Part shown: piece after piece, positions 1-8,336 of the stretch | How positions within the stretch are numbered: the stretch's first letter is position 1 | How the letters are laid out: every line of letters starts with the position of its first letter | NCBI GenBank assembly: GCA_951813085.1 | Contig: OX638348.1 | Span: forward strand, 1,373,627 to 1,437,626 | Direction of reading: 5' to 3' | DNA length: 64,000 nucleotides | Source: an uncultured Opitutaceae bacterium | GTDB taxonomy: Bacteria; Verrucomicrobiota; Verrucomicrobiia; Opitutales; Opitutaceae | Translations under genes and position numbers: made by a program | The notes under the pieces: generated by a model | What the model was told of the DNA's origin: nothing | Databases searched by the model: none | Seen by the model: only the letters and a program-made list of their open reading frames with translations

Positions 1-534
1 GAGTCCGGTATAGCGCTGCTGAACATTCCCCTCTTGATCCAGAACGATGAGAGTAGGGATATAGCGGATTGGCCCAAATGCGCGCTCGAGACTTTCGTTC
101 TGTCGCGCGATATCGTAGTTGATCTTATTGGACTCAACGAAAGACTCGATGCTCTTGGATGCTTGATCGAGGGAAACGCCAATGATCTCGAGCTCAGTTG
201 GGCTGAACTCGTTTCGCAGCGCGATTAGCGATGGAATCTCTTCTCTGCAAGGGGAGCACCATGTGGCCCAATAAACTACGATCGAGACTTTGCCTTTGGA
301 ATTGGATGAACTGATTTCCTTTCCGTCCAATGTCTTGACGCTCCATTCGAGCGAGGCGTCTTCGCCCACAACCTTGGCATAATTCGTAGAGGGGTTGGTT
401 TCACTTTGAGTTCCAAGCGCCAGGCTGGTCACTACGCACATCGGGCATTTGTCTGTGCCCATGCTGATTCCCAAATAGGCAGCGATCGCTCCAATAAGAA
501 TTAATGTAGACCAGTTTCGTTTGATAAAATCCAT
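1..534 (-). CDS. TlpA/AhpC-type thioredoxin-like protein, partial
   Basis: The C-terminus runs off the left edge; 178 codons are visible. The start is ATG at 534. An N-terminal hydrophobic segment (about residues 9-24) follows a short basic stretch, so the protein is probably membrane-anchored or exported with its redox domain outside the cytoplasm. A short Cys pair (KCPMC) follows the membrane segment. The thioredoxin-like fold carries the active-site motif WATWCSPC, preceded by beta-strand VSIVVY and followed by REEIPSL, as in TlpA, ResA and other redoxins. A later RYIPTLIVLD segment fits the cis-Pro region. In this family the CxxC reduces extracytoplasmic disulfides, for example during cytochrome maturation; the specific substrate cannot be told. 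It is transcribed in the same direction as the Bat operon but lies 163 nt beyond batD. Confidence 0.85.
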   Translation of the reverse strand, partial: MDFIKRNWSTLILIGAIAAYLGISMGTDKCPMCVVTSLALGTQSETNPSTNYAKVVGEDASLEWSVKTLDGKEISSSNSKGKVSIVVYWATWCSPCREEIPSLIALRNEFSPTELEIIGVSLDQASKSIESFVESNKINYDIARQNESLERAFGPIRYIPTLIVLDQEGNVQQRYTGL

Positions 535-697
535 GATGGAAATGGATGCTCAGAGCTCCAGGTTAGTAACGGCTTCAGCATTGGCCTGATTTCATAAGCG
601 AGGACGTTCGCTTGATTTATTGCAATGATTTTACGGGAATCCGATCCCTAAGTGGAATCGTGCCGACAAGACTAGCGGCTTTCGCTGTGGCGAGCAA

Positions 698-3271
698 CTA
701 AAATTGAGAATCGAGAGATCCGTAAAGTGGAGCGAAGTTTTCCTTGCGAGACCAGCCTTGCTCACCATTGGGAAGCTCCACCTTGATCCATCCAAGAAAA
801 TCCTTTACCGCGATGCATACTGAGCCTTCAGGGAGAGGCGACTCGATTTGCTCGACTTCGAGATCGGTGGGAACGCTCTTTAGATGATCCTCTTGTATCG
901 CTACCAGGGCATCGGGTTTCGCAAGAAATCCATATTCCTCCCGCGCCCAGTTAGAACCAAAAACGGAAGCCACCGCTAGAAATCCCAAAGAAGTGAATAC
1001 TAATCGCATCCGTCGTTGGCCAGGGAAGTAGAGGCAGATGACCCAAGCGGAAAATGCGAGACCAGCGAACGCCATCGAGATATAGGCTACGCGTTCCCAT
1101 TGAGACGGCGTAAAGAGCGATACGTAGGCCATCATTCCATCTCCTTTGACGAGACGTCCCAGTACAGGATAATAGCCGCTGCCTTTGCCGAGCGCGACCC
1201 TCAGGTTCCACCGTACCTCGGGTGATTGGGTGTCTAGGAGAAATGCAGAGGTCCAGTAGGCGGTTGCCGCTCCCCAGTTTTCGCTTTGGGCAGCTGTCAG
1301 GCCCAAGTTATGGCGCGCTATCCAATCGCTAGGATTCGTATCGATAGCCGCTTTCCAATTTTCGGATGCCTTGTCGAAATCGCCCTCATTGTAGAAGTCG
1401 ATTCCCGCGTCGGCTCGACTTTCCCATGCCAGAGAGAGAACGACGGCGATAGCGAGCGATGCGAACCAGGCTTTATGAGAAAGGAGCGGGCTTAGGGAGC
1501 GTCCGGGTTGGCTCAAGCGACTGAGCAGGTCCCGGAGCTCGGATTGCCATTCCTTGAACGAGGGCGTTGCCCGTCCGAAAAGGAATTTGTCAGAATTTTG
1601 CCAAAGCGTTTTCCAGCGGGAGGCCTGCTCGGAGTCCAATGTTTTGGATACGGCCTGCTCGATATCTTCCGACGTCGGTTCCTCAACGTTAATTCCCCAG
1701 AAGCGCTTAGCGGCCGACCGCCACGAAATCTGGGCCGCTTTGGCTCCGGATTCGGAATCGTCCAAGGCCATAGCGGCTGCCTTCAGTTCCTGGAAGGCCT
1801 TCCTTCGCGCCTTATTCGGATCGAAGACGATCGATCGAACCAGAGCGATCAGAAGCCATAGGCACGCAGGAGCGGCAAACGACACGGCTAGATAACCAAG
1901 CTTGACGCGACCTGCGGGAATCGGAGCGCTCTCCACGCCCTCGATGGGCGCGCTTATCAATTCGATGGGTTTCGAAAGCAAGTTCACTCCGATTGGCTCC
2001 AAGTCGATATCTGGGAGCATGGGTCCGCTAGGTGAGTCGGGAGCGCGTGGCGTCGGCTCGGTTTGTAAGCTTGGACCTGTATTCTGAGTTACGATTGGAT
2101 TAACGACGATCGTTTTTTCGGGGATATTGATGCTCTCGTAGCGATCCGTCTTAGGATTGAAAAAACTGAATTCCATCGGCCCGAACTGAAAGTCTCCACT
2201 TTTGGTCGGTATGAGGACGATGTCTTCCGAGAGGCTTCCTTCGAAGGGAGACTCTTCCGATATCTCCTTGTTGATGTCAGGTTGGATTGAACGGAAGGAG
2301 GCGGCGACGTTGCGTGGATTTAGGCCAAAGCCTTGCGGCCAATTCCCGGTACCGCTCAACTTTAGCGTCCATGTGACCGGTTCTCCAACCTGAACGATTT
2401 CTGGAACGACAGTCGACTCGAATTGGAACTGGCCCACTGCTCCCGTAAAGGAGCTGGGCTCCCCAGTGGGCAGTGGCTTGATTTCAAGCTCGAGGCTTTC
2501 CGATGCGATCGTATAGTTATCCACGACAGGATCATCGAAAATAAATCCACGTCTACGTCCCACAACCATGGATACCGTTTGGTTTACTTTGGGCAATTTT
2601 ACGATTCCATTGCGCGTCGCCATGGCGGGCGTCTCGAATAGGATCGCGGCGTAGTTATGGTTCCGGTACTTGAAATTGATCGAGCGATGGCCTTCAAAGC
2701 CTTTGGTGACAACCCCGACGGGGCTCCATTGTGGCTGGGATATATCGTTGAGGCGATTTTGGTAATCCTGTCGCACCCCAAGGACATACCGAAGCGTGAA
2801 TATCTCGCCTTCATAAATCGAATCCTCGATGGCGCTTAGCTCGCTCTTGAAAATATCCTCCGGCTTCATCCCTGTATTTCCAACCGTGGCTTCGATTACG
2901 TCGTAGCTGACTGACTCGACCGTCAGATCGCCCTTGTTCGTCTTTACGGTGAAACTCGGTACCGTGAGCGTTCCTTGGGAAGTCGGTGAAACCTGGTACT
3001 CGAGAATCAGCTTCTGCACGACCCGCGCATTGAACATGTTGATGGAGCTGCTTTGCCCGGCCTGAGTGAAATCAGCTCCGAGCTGCGCAGGAAGCGTCAC
3101 ATCGCCATCGGGCTCACATCCTTCGAAATGGAGCTGGAGCCGATTGGCTTTCCCTTGCTGCAAGGTTCCCGAGGCAGGGGACCAATACACTTGCTGGGCC
3201 GAAGCGCTGATAGCCGCGATACAGGCGAGGACTATGAGGGTTAAGAGTGAGCGGGTAGATTTCATTACCAA
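698..3271 (-). CDS. batD: BatD-like protein fused to BatE-like TPR and SH3-like domains
   Basis: The protein has 857 residues. The N-terminus is a signal peptide (hydrophobic to about residue 25, ending in SASAQ). The next ~430 residues are beta-rich and match the BatD 'oxygen tolerance' pattern (for example YWSPASGTLQQGKANRLQL near the start). A transmembrane segment lies near residue 470. A basic cytoplasmic-type stretch follows, then another membrane segment and a TPR-like unit (FYNEGDFDKASENWKAAI and a second copy). Two more membrane helices precede an SH3-like tail ending GEQGWSRKENFAPLYG. BatE in other bacteria is a separate TPR/SH3 protein, so this looks like a BatD-BatE fusion. It is the last gene of the operon, overlapping batC by 7 nt. 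Bat proteins are linked to aerotolerance or envelope stress; the biochemical role is unknown. Confidence 0.85.
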   Translation of the reverse strand: MVMKSTRSLLTLIVLACIAAISASAQQVYWSPASGTLQQGKANRLQLHFEGCEPDGDVTLPAQLGADFTQAGQSSSINMFNARVVQKLILEYQVSPTSQGTLTVPSFTVKTNKGDLTVESVSYDVIEATVGNTGMKPEDIFKSELSAIEDSIYEGEIFTLRYVLGVRQDYQNRLNDISQPQWSPVGVVTKGFEGHRSINFKYRNHNYAAILFETPAMATRNGIVKLPKVNQTVSMVVGRRRGFIFDDPVVDNYTIASESLELEIKPLPTGEPSSFTGAVGQFQFESTVVPEIVQVGEPVTWTLKLSGTGNWPQGFGLNPRNVAASFRSIQPDINKEISEESPFEGSLSEDIVLIPTKSGDFQFGPMEFSFFNPKTDRYESINIPEKTIVVNPIVTQNTGPSLQTEPTPRAPDSPSGPMLPDIDLEPIGVNLLSKPIELISAPIEGVESAPIPAGRVKLGYLAVSFAAPACLWLLIALVRSIVFDPNKARRKAFQELKAAAMALDDSESGAKAAQISWRSAAKRFWGINVEEPTSEDIEQAVSKTLDSEQASRWKTLWQNSDKFLFGRATPSFKEWQSELRDLLSRLSQPGRSLSPLLSHKAWFASLAIAVVLSLAWESRADAGIDFYNEGDFDKASENWKAAIDTNPSDWIARHNLGLTAAQSENWGAATAYWTSAFLLDTQSPEVRWNLRVALGKGSGYYPVLGRLVKGDGMMAYVSLFTPSQWERVAYISMAFAGLAFSAWVICLYFPGQRRMRLVFTSLGFLAVASVFGSNWAREEYGFLAKPDALVAIQEDHLKSVPTDLEVEQIESPLPEGSVCIAVKDFLGWIKVELPNGEQGWSRKENFAPLYGSLDSQF

Positions 3272-4215
3272 TCCTTGAGATTCTTTTGCGGAGGAGGCGG
3301 GCCGTCCGATTGCTCCATATTTTGCAGCAGCATATGGAGGGCCCCAGGCTTGTCCTGCTGCTTCAATTGCTCGAGTTGCTGCAAAGTCATCGCTTGCTTC
3401 GCGGAACGAGGAGGCTGCTGCTTCTCCGTACCGCCCACCTGTGTTTGCTCTTCCTTTTCCTCCGGCCTCCGTTGATCTAACTCAGGAGTTTGCTCTGGGT
3501 CATCCATATCGCCCAAGTTCTGGTTCTGCTGAGACTGCTGATTCTCACCCTCCTGCTGATCGCCTTGCTCCGATTCCCCGCCTTCTTCGCTTTGCTCTTC
3601 CGGCGATGATTCGCCTGATTCGTCTTGCGAGTCAGACGACTCGTCTTCGCTCGATTGCGAATCCTCACTGTCCTCACCCGACTCCGAATCCTGCTCGTTG
3701 GAATCGTTTTCCTGCTCTTGATTGTCTTGCTGCTCTTCCTGGTCTTGATCTTCGGAATCTTGATCCTGCGGCTGTTGATCTTCACTCTCAGGAGGTTTCT
3801 CTAGCAGCTTTTCGAGTTCGGAGCGAAGGGTGTCCCAGTCCGTTTGCAAAGGATCGATTAGCTCGCCTTTATCCACAGCATGGATACCATCCCATATTGA
3901 TGGATCCGGTATGGGCTGTCCTTGTTGCATCGCAGCCTGTCCCAGTTGAAGGGTTAGTTCCGCAAGCTGGTGAAAATCTACCGCGTTTCGTTTTTCATTC
4001 TCCGCGATCGCTCCGATTACTTCACCCAATGTGGGCCCCGTTTCCTCCTGCGTGAAATCATCAGGTGTCGCGATCACGCCAGGCGACGGAGCGGGTATTT
4101 GCGCGAATGAAGCCGTCCAGAGCAACAGCGCCGCGATCGATGCTCGCGCAAGTGATGTCGCAGCGCGCGAAATGCGACGATTGACGGACGGATGAATAGG
4201 GAGCGATGATCTCAT
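3265..4215 (-). CDS. BatC-like acidic low-complexity protein
   Basis: The protein has 316 residues. After a basic N-terminus it has a hydrophobic stretch that looks like a signal peptide (ARASIAALLLWTASFA). A short ordered domain (about residues 40-130) follows. The central ~130 residues are almost entirely E, Q, D, S and N, and the tail is basic and Q-rich (QAMTLQQLEQLKQQDKPGALHML resembles the end of TPR-linked BatC proteins, in part). The call rests mainly on its place between batB and batD, with 4-nt and 7-nt overlaps that suggest translational coupling. Full TPR repeats typical of BatC are not evident. The low-complexity block could form a disordered linker. Long ORFs on the opposite strand come from this biased composition. 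Confidence 0.65.
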   Translation of the reverse strand: MRSSLPIHPSVNRRISRAATSLARASIAALLLWTASFAQIPAPSPGVIATPDDFTQEETGPTLGEVIGAIAENEKRNAVDFHQLAELTLQLGQAAMQQGQPIPDPSIWDGIHAVDKGELIDPLQTDWDTLRSELEKLLEKPPESEDQQPQDQDSEDQDQEEQQDNQEQENDSNEQDSESGEDSEDSQSSEDESSDSQDESGESSPEEQSEEGGESEQGDQQEGENQQSQQNQNLGDMDDPEQTPELDQRRPEEKEEQTQVGGTEKQQPPRSAKQAMTLQQLEQLKQQDKPGALHMLLQNMEQSDGPPPPQKNLKDW

Positions 4216-5246
4216 TGCGTTGCGGCCTTTCTGGAATGAATCTCGCGCGGTTTGGGCGTAAATGGGAATTCGCGGTACAAGGAAATTAATATCAGAAGGA
4301 GTCCAGGAGCTAGGAAAATTTGATAGCGCTCGATATGAACCGACTGCGAAGTAGAACCTGTTTCACCCGTTTTACCCCGTTTGACTGTTTCTTCGATCAG
4401 CGCCGCGAGATCGACCCACACATTCGCTTCGCGGTAAATGCCTCCCGTTTTGTCTGCTAGGGACTTTAGGGTATCTGACTCGAGCTTGGTAAGAACCACC
4501 GCGCCCGCCTGGTCCTTGTGGTAGCCGCCGGCGCCATCAGGTATCAGGCCTCCGTCGGACGTTCCGAAGCCGAGGCAAATCGCTTGCACATTCTGATCAT
4601 TAAGCGCGTCGATGTGAGCTGTCCAATCCGAGTCCAAGCTTTCCCCGTCGCTGATAACGATTAAAAACCGATCTGCTTGGCTATCCGATTGCCGGAAAGA
4701 ATCCAGCGTCATTTCAAGCATCGAATCGTAATTGGTGCCGCCTTGGGGAATGTATTCCGGGTTCAAGTCTTTCAAAAAGCCTCTCAATATCTGATAGTCC
4801 GGACTCATCGGACTTTGCAGAAAGGCCGTACCCGCGAAGATTACTAGCCCGACGCTTTCCCCTTGCAGCGTATCCAGAAGGCTTTCGACCACTAGTTTCG
4901 CGCGTTCAAGCCGGTTCGGCTTTATATCCTGAGCGAGCATGCTCTTGGAAAGGTCCATCGCTACGATTACCTCTCGCGATCGCTTGAATACTTCTCGGTG
5001 CACCTCGCCCCAGCGAGGGCGGGCAAGGGCGACAATTACAAAAATCAAGCCGATCAAGAAGAGCCACTTCGATGGCTGCGACAGCTTCGACTGAATCTCC
5101 GATACGCCCGCGAACGTCGCTTTCACACGCTTAACCTTGGATCGCGCTTTTATGGATACGCTCTTTTTCCTAGATACGATCGTGGCTAAGATTCCCGCTA
5201 ATGGAATCGCTAGGGCGAAGAGGATGAGCTCTTGTTCGAAGGTCAT
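4212..5246 (-). CDS. batB: BatB-type VWA-domain membrane protein
   Basis: The protein has 344 residues. One membrane helix lies at about residues 5-24 and another at 61-76 (WLFLIGLIFVIVALARP). The von Willebrand A domain follows, with the MIDAS motif DLSKS at about 98-102 and later GGTNYD and ISDGES segments that supply further metal-site residues. A C-terminal helix lies near residue 310. The topology (two N-terminal helices, VWA domain, one C-terminal helix) and the ALARPRWGE motif before the VWA domain are typical of BatA/BatB. It overlaps batC by 4 nt and batA by 4 nt. The likely role is a metal-dependent protein-interaction module working with the MoxR ATPase. Confidence 0.88.
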   Translation of the reverse strand: MTFEQELILFALAIPLAGILATIVSRKKSVSIKARSKVKRVKATFAGVSEIQSKLSQPSKWLFLIGLIFVIVALARPRWGEVHREVFKRSREVIVAMDLSKSMLAQDIKPNRLERAKLVVESLLDTLQGESVGLVIFAGTAFLQSPMSPDYQILRGFLKDLNPEYIPQGGTNYDSMLEMTLDSFRQSDSQADRFLIVISDGESLDSDWTAHIDALNDQNVQAICLGFGTSDGGLIPDGAGGYHKDQAGAVVLTKLESDTLKSLADKTGGIYREANVWVDLAALIEETVKRGKTGETGSTSQSVHIERYQIFLAPGLLLILISLYREFPFTPKPREIHSRKAATQ

Positions 5247-6259
5247 GCTAGCGCTTCCTTTCGGTTCAAGGCGCCTATTCCAAGGGATGCGAACAGCATA
5301 GCCCCGGCTGCTACTGAAAAGTAGGGGAATAGTTCCGTTGTTACGCTATACTGGTGCGATTCGAATTCGATCTTGCGCGTAGTGTCGATAGAATCGAAGG
5401 CGTCCTTAATCGTGTTGGTGTTGTCGGCCCGATGAAATTCTCCCCCAGTTATACGAGCGATTTCCTTGAGTGTAGGCTCATCGGTTTGGGAGGGTACCCG
5501 TACGGTTCCGATTCGTTCGTTCTTCGCGTTGAACCGTGGCATTGAGACCATTCCATCGCGTCCGGCGCCAATCGTATAAACGGGTATGCCATGGTCGGCG
5601 GATAGCTCCGCTGCGGCAATCGGTTCGATGGATCCGGCAGTATTGGCCCCGTCAGTGAGGAGGATTGTAAAGGCGCCCTCACGCTCGCCGGAACGTTCCT
5701 TGGCCCCTTCCTGGAGTCTCGAGAGAGCGACACCGATCGCATCGCCGATCGCGGTGCCGTCTTCAATGAGGCCGACCGCGAGGCGATCTGTTTGACTGGC
5801 GAGCCAACGGTGATCGAAAGTGAGCGGCGCAACCGTATACGCTTGGGAAGCGAAAGCGACCAGCCCAATTCGATCATTCTCTCTCTTGTTAATGAATGCG
5901 CTGAGGACGGGCTTCACCGCTTGAAGCCGGTTGATCCGTTTTAGACCGTCCTTGTAATCCTCATACAGCATGGAGCTTGAGAGATCGAGCACGAGCATGA
6001 TATCGTAGCCTTTGCTTTTGGTTTGACGCTCGAAATCGAGGACCTGCGGGCGCGCCAATGCTACAATAATCAGAGCTGCGCCGACGAAGGCGAAGGACGA
6101 GGCTAGCCGGGACCCGCCCGCAAACACGGTCCGTTGCCAATTGCCGGCGAATGGGAGAACGAGCGCCGCGGCCGCCCTTCGACTCCTTAGGATCGATATC
6201 AAAGGAAGGGCGATCAGGGCCAAGAGCCACCAGGGATCCACTAAATTGAACTCGTCCAT
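5243..6259 (-). CDS. batA: BatA-type VWA-domain membrane protein
   Basis: The protein has 338 residues with an N-terminal helix (PWWLLALIALPLISIL) and a second helix at about 54-70 ending ALARPQ. The VWA domain has MIDAS motif DLSSS at about 92-96, a GTAIGDAI segment carrying the expected threonine, and LLTDGANTAG carrying the expected aspartate. A C-terminal membrane helix lies near residue 315. It is a paralogue of the next gene, batB. It sits 8 nt downstream of the DUF58 gene and overlaps batB by 4 nt. The order moxR, DUF58, batA, batB is the usual one, which fixes the identity better than sequence alone. Confidence 0.88.
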   Translation of the reverse strand: MDEFNLVDPWWLLALIALPLISILRSRRAAAALVLPFAGNWQRTVFAGGSRLASSFAFVGAALIIVALARPQVLDFERQTKSKGYDIMLVLDLSSSMLYEDYKDGLKRINRLQAVKPVLSAFINKRENDRIGLVAFASQAYTVAPLTFDHRWLASQTDRLAVGLIEDGTAIGDAIGVALSRLQEGAKERSGEREGAFTILLTDGANTAGSIEPIAAAELSADHGIPVYTIGAGRDGMVSMPRFNAKNERIGTVRVPSQTDEPTLKEIARITGGEFHRADNTNTIKDAFDSIDTTRKIEFESHQYSVTTELFPYFSVAAGAMLFASLGIGALNRKEALA

Positions 6260-6267
6260 GGCTACTG

Positions 6268-7191
6268 CTAGGTCCTTCCAAAGCGGAGGGCGCGTTTGTG
6301 GAATAGATTAACCACAGCGTCGAGAGCGTCGTCTCCCGCCTGCAGCGTAAGTCGATCGGAATCGATGGGAAACAGATCGTGGAAGCGCCCATCGCGATCG
6401 CGGTTCCATTTTTCATGAGCCGCCTTTTGGGCGCTCGAGCTCCCATCGAGATTAAACAGCTTTCCCGAAACCGGGTCGTATACGGTTTGTTCACCTTTCC
6501 CAGGGAGTGAGCGCTCCCAAGGGTCTTCGATTCGGAGGCCGACAGGTTGATAGCGTTTCCTGAGCACATTCCAACCTTCAGGATTGGGTCGATTGGGAAA
6601 ATCGCTGAGCCAAACGAAAATACTGTGACGAGGTGCAGCTCGCATCAGGTACTTCCAGGGAACGTTGGCTTCCTGAGGCCCCAATAAATCCGGCGCTGGC
6701 CGGCCGAGCAAAGAAGCGGCCGTGTGCAAGACCCGTCCCCGTCCCGATGAGCTTTTGGTGAATTCATAGCCCGAGGGAGAAGCGTACATCAGCGATACGC
6801 GGTCTCCATTCACAGCGCTTAAGAGCATTAGCAGACTCGAAAGCTCTAGCAGGGCTTCACGCTTTGAACGGGAGCCTGACCCAAACTGCAAAGATGGGGT
6901 ATCCTCAAACAGGAGCACCAATGTGACTTCGCGCTCTTCGACGAATTTCTTTCGGTAGGGCTCGCCTAAGCGAGCGGTCACGTTCCAGTCGATATCCCTA
7001 ACGTCATCGCCATACTCGTATTTTACGACCTGGTCGAATTCCATTCCTTTTCCACGGAATGAGGACTTGTATTCACCGCTCAATACGCTTTCGACGGCGT
7101 GGCGCACCCGCCATTCCAATTTTCGCAGCATCGCAATTGAAGAAGACAGACTTTCGAACGTATCCGAAATATGACTATCGTTCTGGCTCAT
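6268..7191 (-). CDS. DUF58 family protein
   Basis: The protein has 307 residues and no membrane helix, so it is probably cytoplasmic. It opens with LRKLEWRVRHAVESVLSGEYKS and then shows the family's hallmark segment with a GDDVRDIDWNVTARL core at about residues 63-77, followed by PYRKKFVEEREVTL. The remainder has a degenerate VWA-like fold without a canonical MIDAS motif. DUF58 proteins accompany MoxR ATPases and VWA proteins; their molecular function is unknown. It lies 26 nt downstream of moxR and 8 nt upstream of batA, clearly inside the operon. Confidence 0.88.
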   Translation of the reverse strand: MSQNDSHISDTFESLSSSIAMLRKLEWRVRHAVESVLSGEYKSSFRGKGMEFDQVVKYEYGDDVRDIDWNVTARLGEPYRKKFVEEREVTLVLLFEDTPSLQFGSGSRSKREALLELSSLLMLLSAVNGDRVSLMYASPSGYEFTKSSSGRGRVLHTAASLLGRPAPDLLGPQEANVPWKYLMRAAPRHSIFVWLSDFPNRPNPEGWNVLRKRYQPVGLRIEDPWERSLPGKGEQTVYDPVSGKLFNLDGSSSAQKAAHEKWNRDRDGRFHDLFPIDSDRLTLQAGDDALDAVVNLFHKRALRFGRT

Positions 7192-7217
7192 GGATGCGTG
7201 ATTGGGTCTCGTCCTTC

Positions 7218-8180
7218 TTAAACGGCGGCTCCGCTGGGCAGTGGGGTTCGGTCCAAGATAATCTTCAAGGCGTCGTCGGTCGAAATCTCCTCCGCCTCCG
7301 CCTCGTAGGTCAACCCCACGCGATGCCGCATGGCGTCCATGAAAACCGTTTTAATAATGGAAGGGGAAACATGGTCCTGGCCACGAAGCCAGGCCAGGGC
7401 GCGACCCGCCTGATACAGACTCAAGGACGCTCTGGGCGAGGCGCCGTAGGAAAGATAGCGCTGTTCTGGGATTTCACCGGCTGCCATGCGTCGCGTCGCT
7501 CTCACGAGCTTCAAGATGTACCCTTGGATTTCCTCGGATACATGGATCTGATCGACCGATTCTCGGATTTCTAGAAGCTCCTCGCCCGTGGAAATCGGCT
7601 CGAGTTCTGGCTGCTGGGTGACTTGTCCCCAGCGCCGCATCATTTCAAATTCCTCGTTCTGCTCGGGATAGTCCACGATGAGCTTGAATAGAAACCGATC
7701 GCGCTGGGCCTCTGGAAGCGGGTAGGTGCCTTCTTGTTCAACAGGATTCTGCGTCGCCATTACAAAGAAGGGCTTGGGAAGATTCTGAGACTCTCCGCCG
7801 ATGGTTACCTGCTTTTCTTGCATGGCTTCCAAGAGAGCGCTCTGAACTTTAGCAGGAGCTCGATTGATTTCGTCAGCGAGAAGCATATTCGCGAATACGG
7901 GCCCCTGGTGTGGAACGAACTGCCCGTCCTTTGGCTGGAAAATCATGGTGCCCACTACGTCGCTCGGCAACAGATCCGGGGTGAACTGAATGCGCTCGAA
8001 TTGCAGGCCAAGCGCTGTGCCAAGGCTCTTAATCAAAAGCGTCTTTGCCAGGCCGGGCATACCTTCTAGGAGCACATGGCCATTTGCGAGCAGAGCGACG
8101 AGCATTCGTTCCACTACGATTTCCTGTCCGATGACAGCTTTTCCGACTTCGTTTCTTATGCGTTCAGCCCAATTGCTCAT
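7218..8180 (-). CDS. moxR: MoxR-type AAA+ ATPase
   Basis: The protein has 320 residues, the usual length. The Walker A motif is the MoxR variant GMPGLAKT (about residues 39-46), Walker B is LLADEINRAP (about 101-110), and sensor 1 is MATQNPVEQEGTYPLPEAQ. An arginine-finger segment (AQRDRF) follows. MoxR ATPases act as chaperone-like remodellers that work with VWA proteins. It heads the minus-strand operon moxR-DUF58-batA-batB-batC-batD/E. The 156-nt gap up to dxs at 8337 may hold its promoter. Confidence 0.92.
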   Translation of the reverse strand: MSNWAERIRNEVGKAVIGQEIVVERMLVALLANGHVLLEGMPGLAKTLLIKSLGTALGLQFERIQFTPDLLPSDVVGTMIFQPKDGQFVPHQGPVFANMLLADEINRAPAKVQSALLEAMQEKQVTIGGESQNLPKPFFVMATQNPVEQEGTYPLPEAQRDRFLFKLIVDYPEQNEEFEMMRRWGQVTQQPELEPISTGEELLEIRESVDQIHVSEEIQGYILKLVRATRRMAAGEIPEQRYLSYGASPRASLSLYQAGRALAWLRGQDHVSPSIIKTVFMDAMRHRVGLTYEAEAEEISTDDALKIILDRTPLPSGAAV

Positions 8181-8336
8181 ACGGGTTTACAGTGCGTTGA
8201 GGATTATAGACGGGTAATACGTTTTAATGAGAGGTCCAGTGAGTTGCGATTGACCAACAAATCAAGACATTGTTTCGCCTGAAAACGCAGATTTCTGGAG
8301 CGAGCCATCAATCGATCCCGTCTTGCGCGTTCGTCT

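Noticed and set aside
3441..4055. 204-codon plus-strand ORF opposite the BatC-like gene
   Set aside because: Shadow of the E/Q/D/S-biased composition; no recognisable domain and no ribosome binding site.
5961..6569. 202-codon minus-strand ORF across batA and the DUF58 gene
   Set aside because: Overlaps two well-supported genes in another frame; Arg/Ser-rich shadow.
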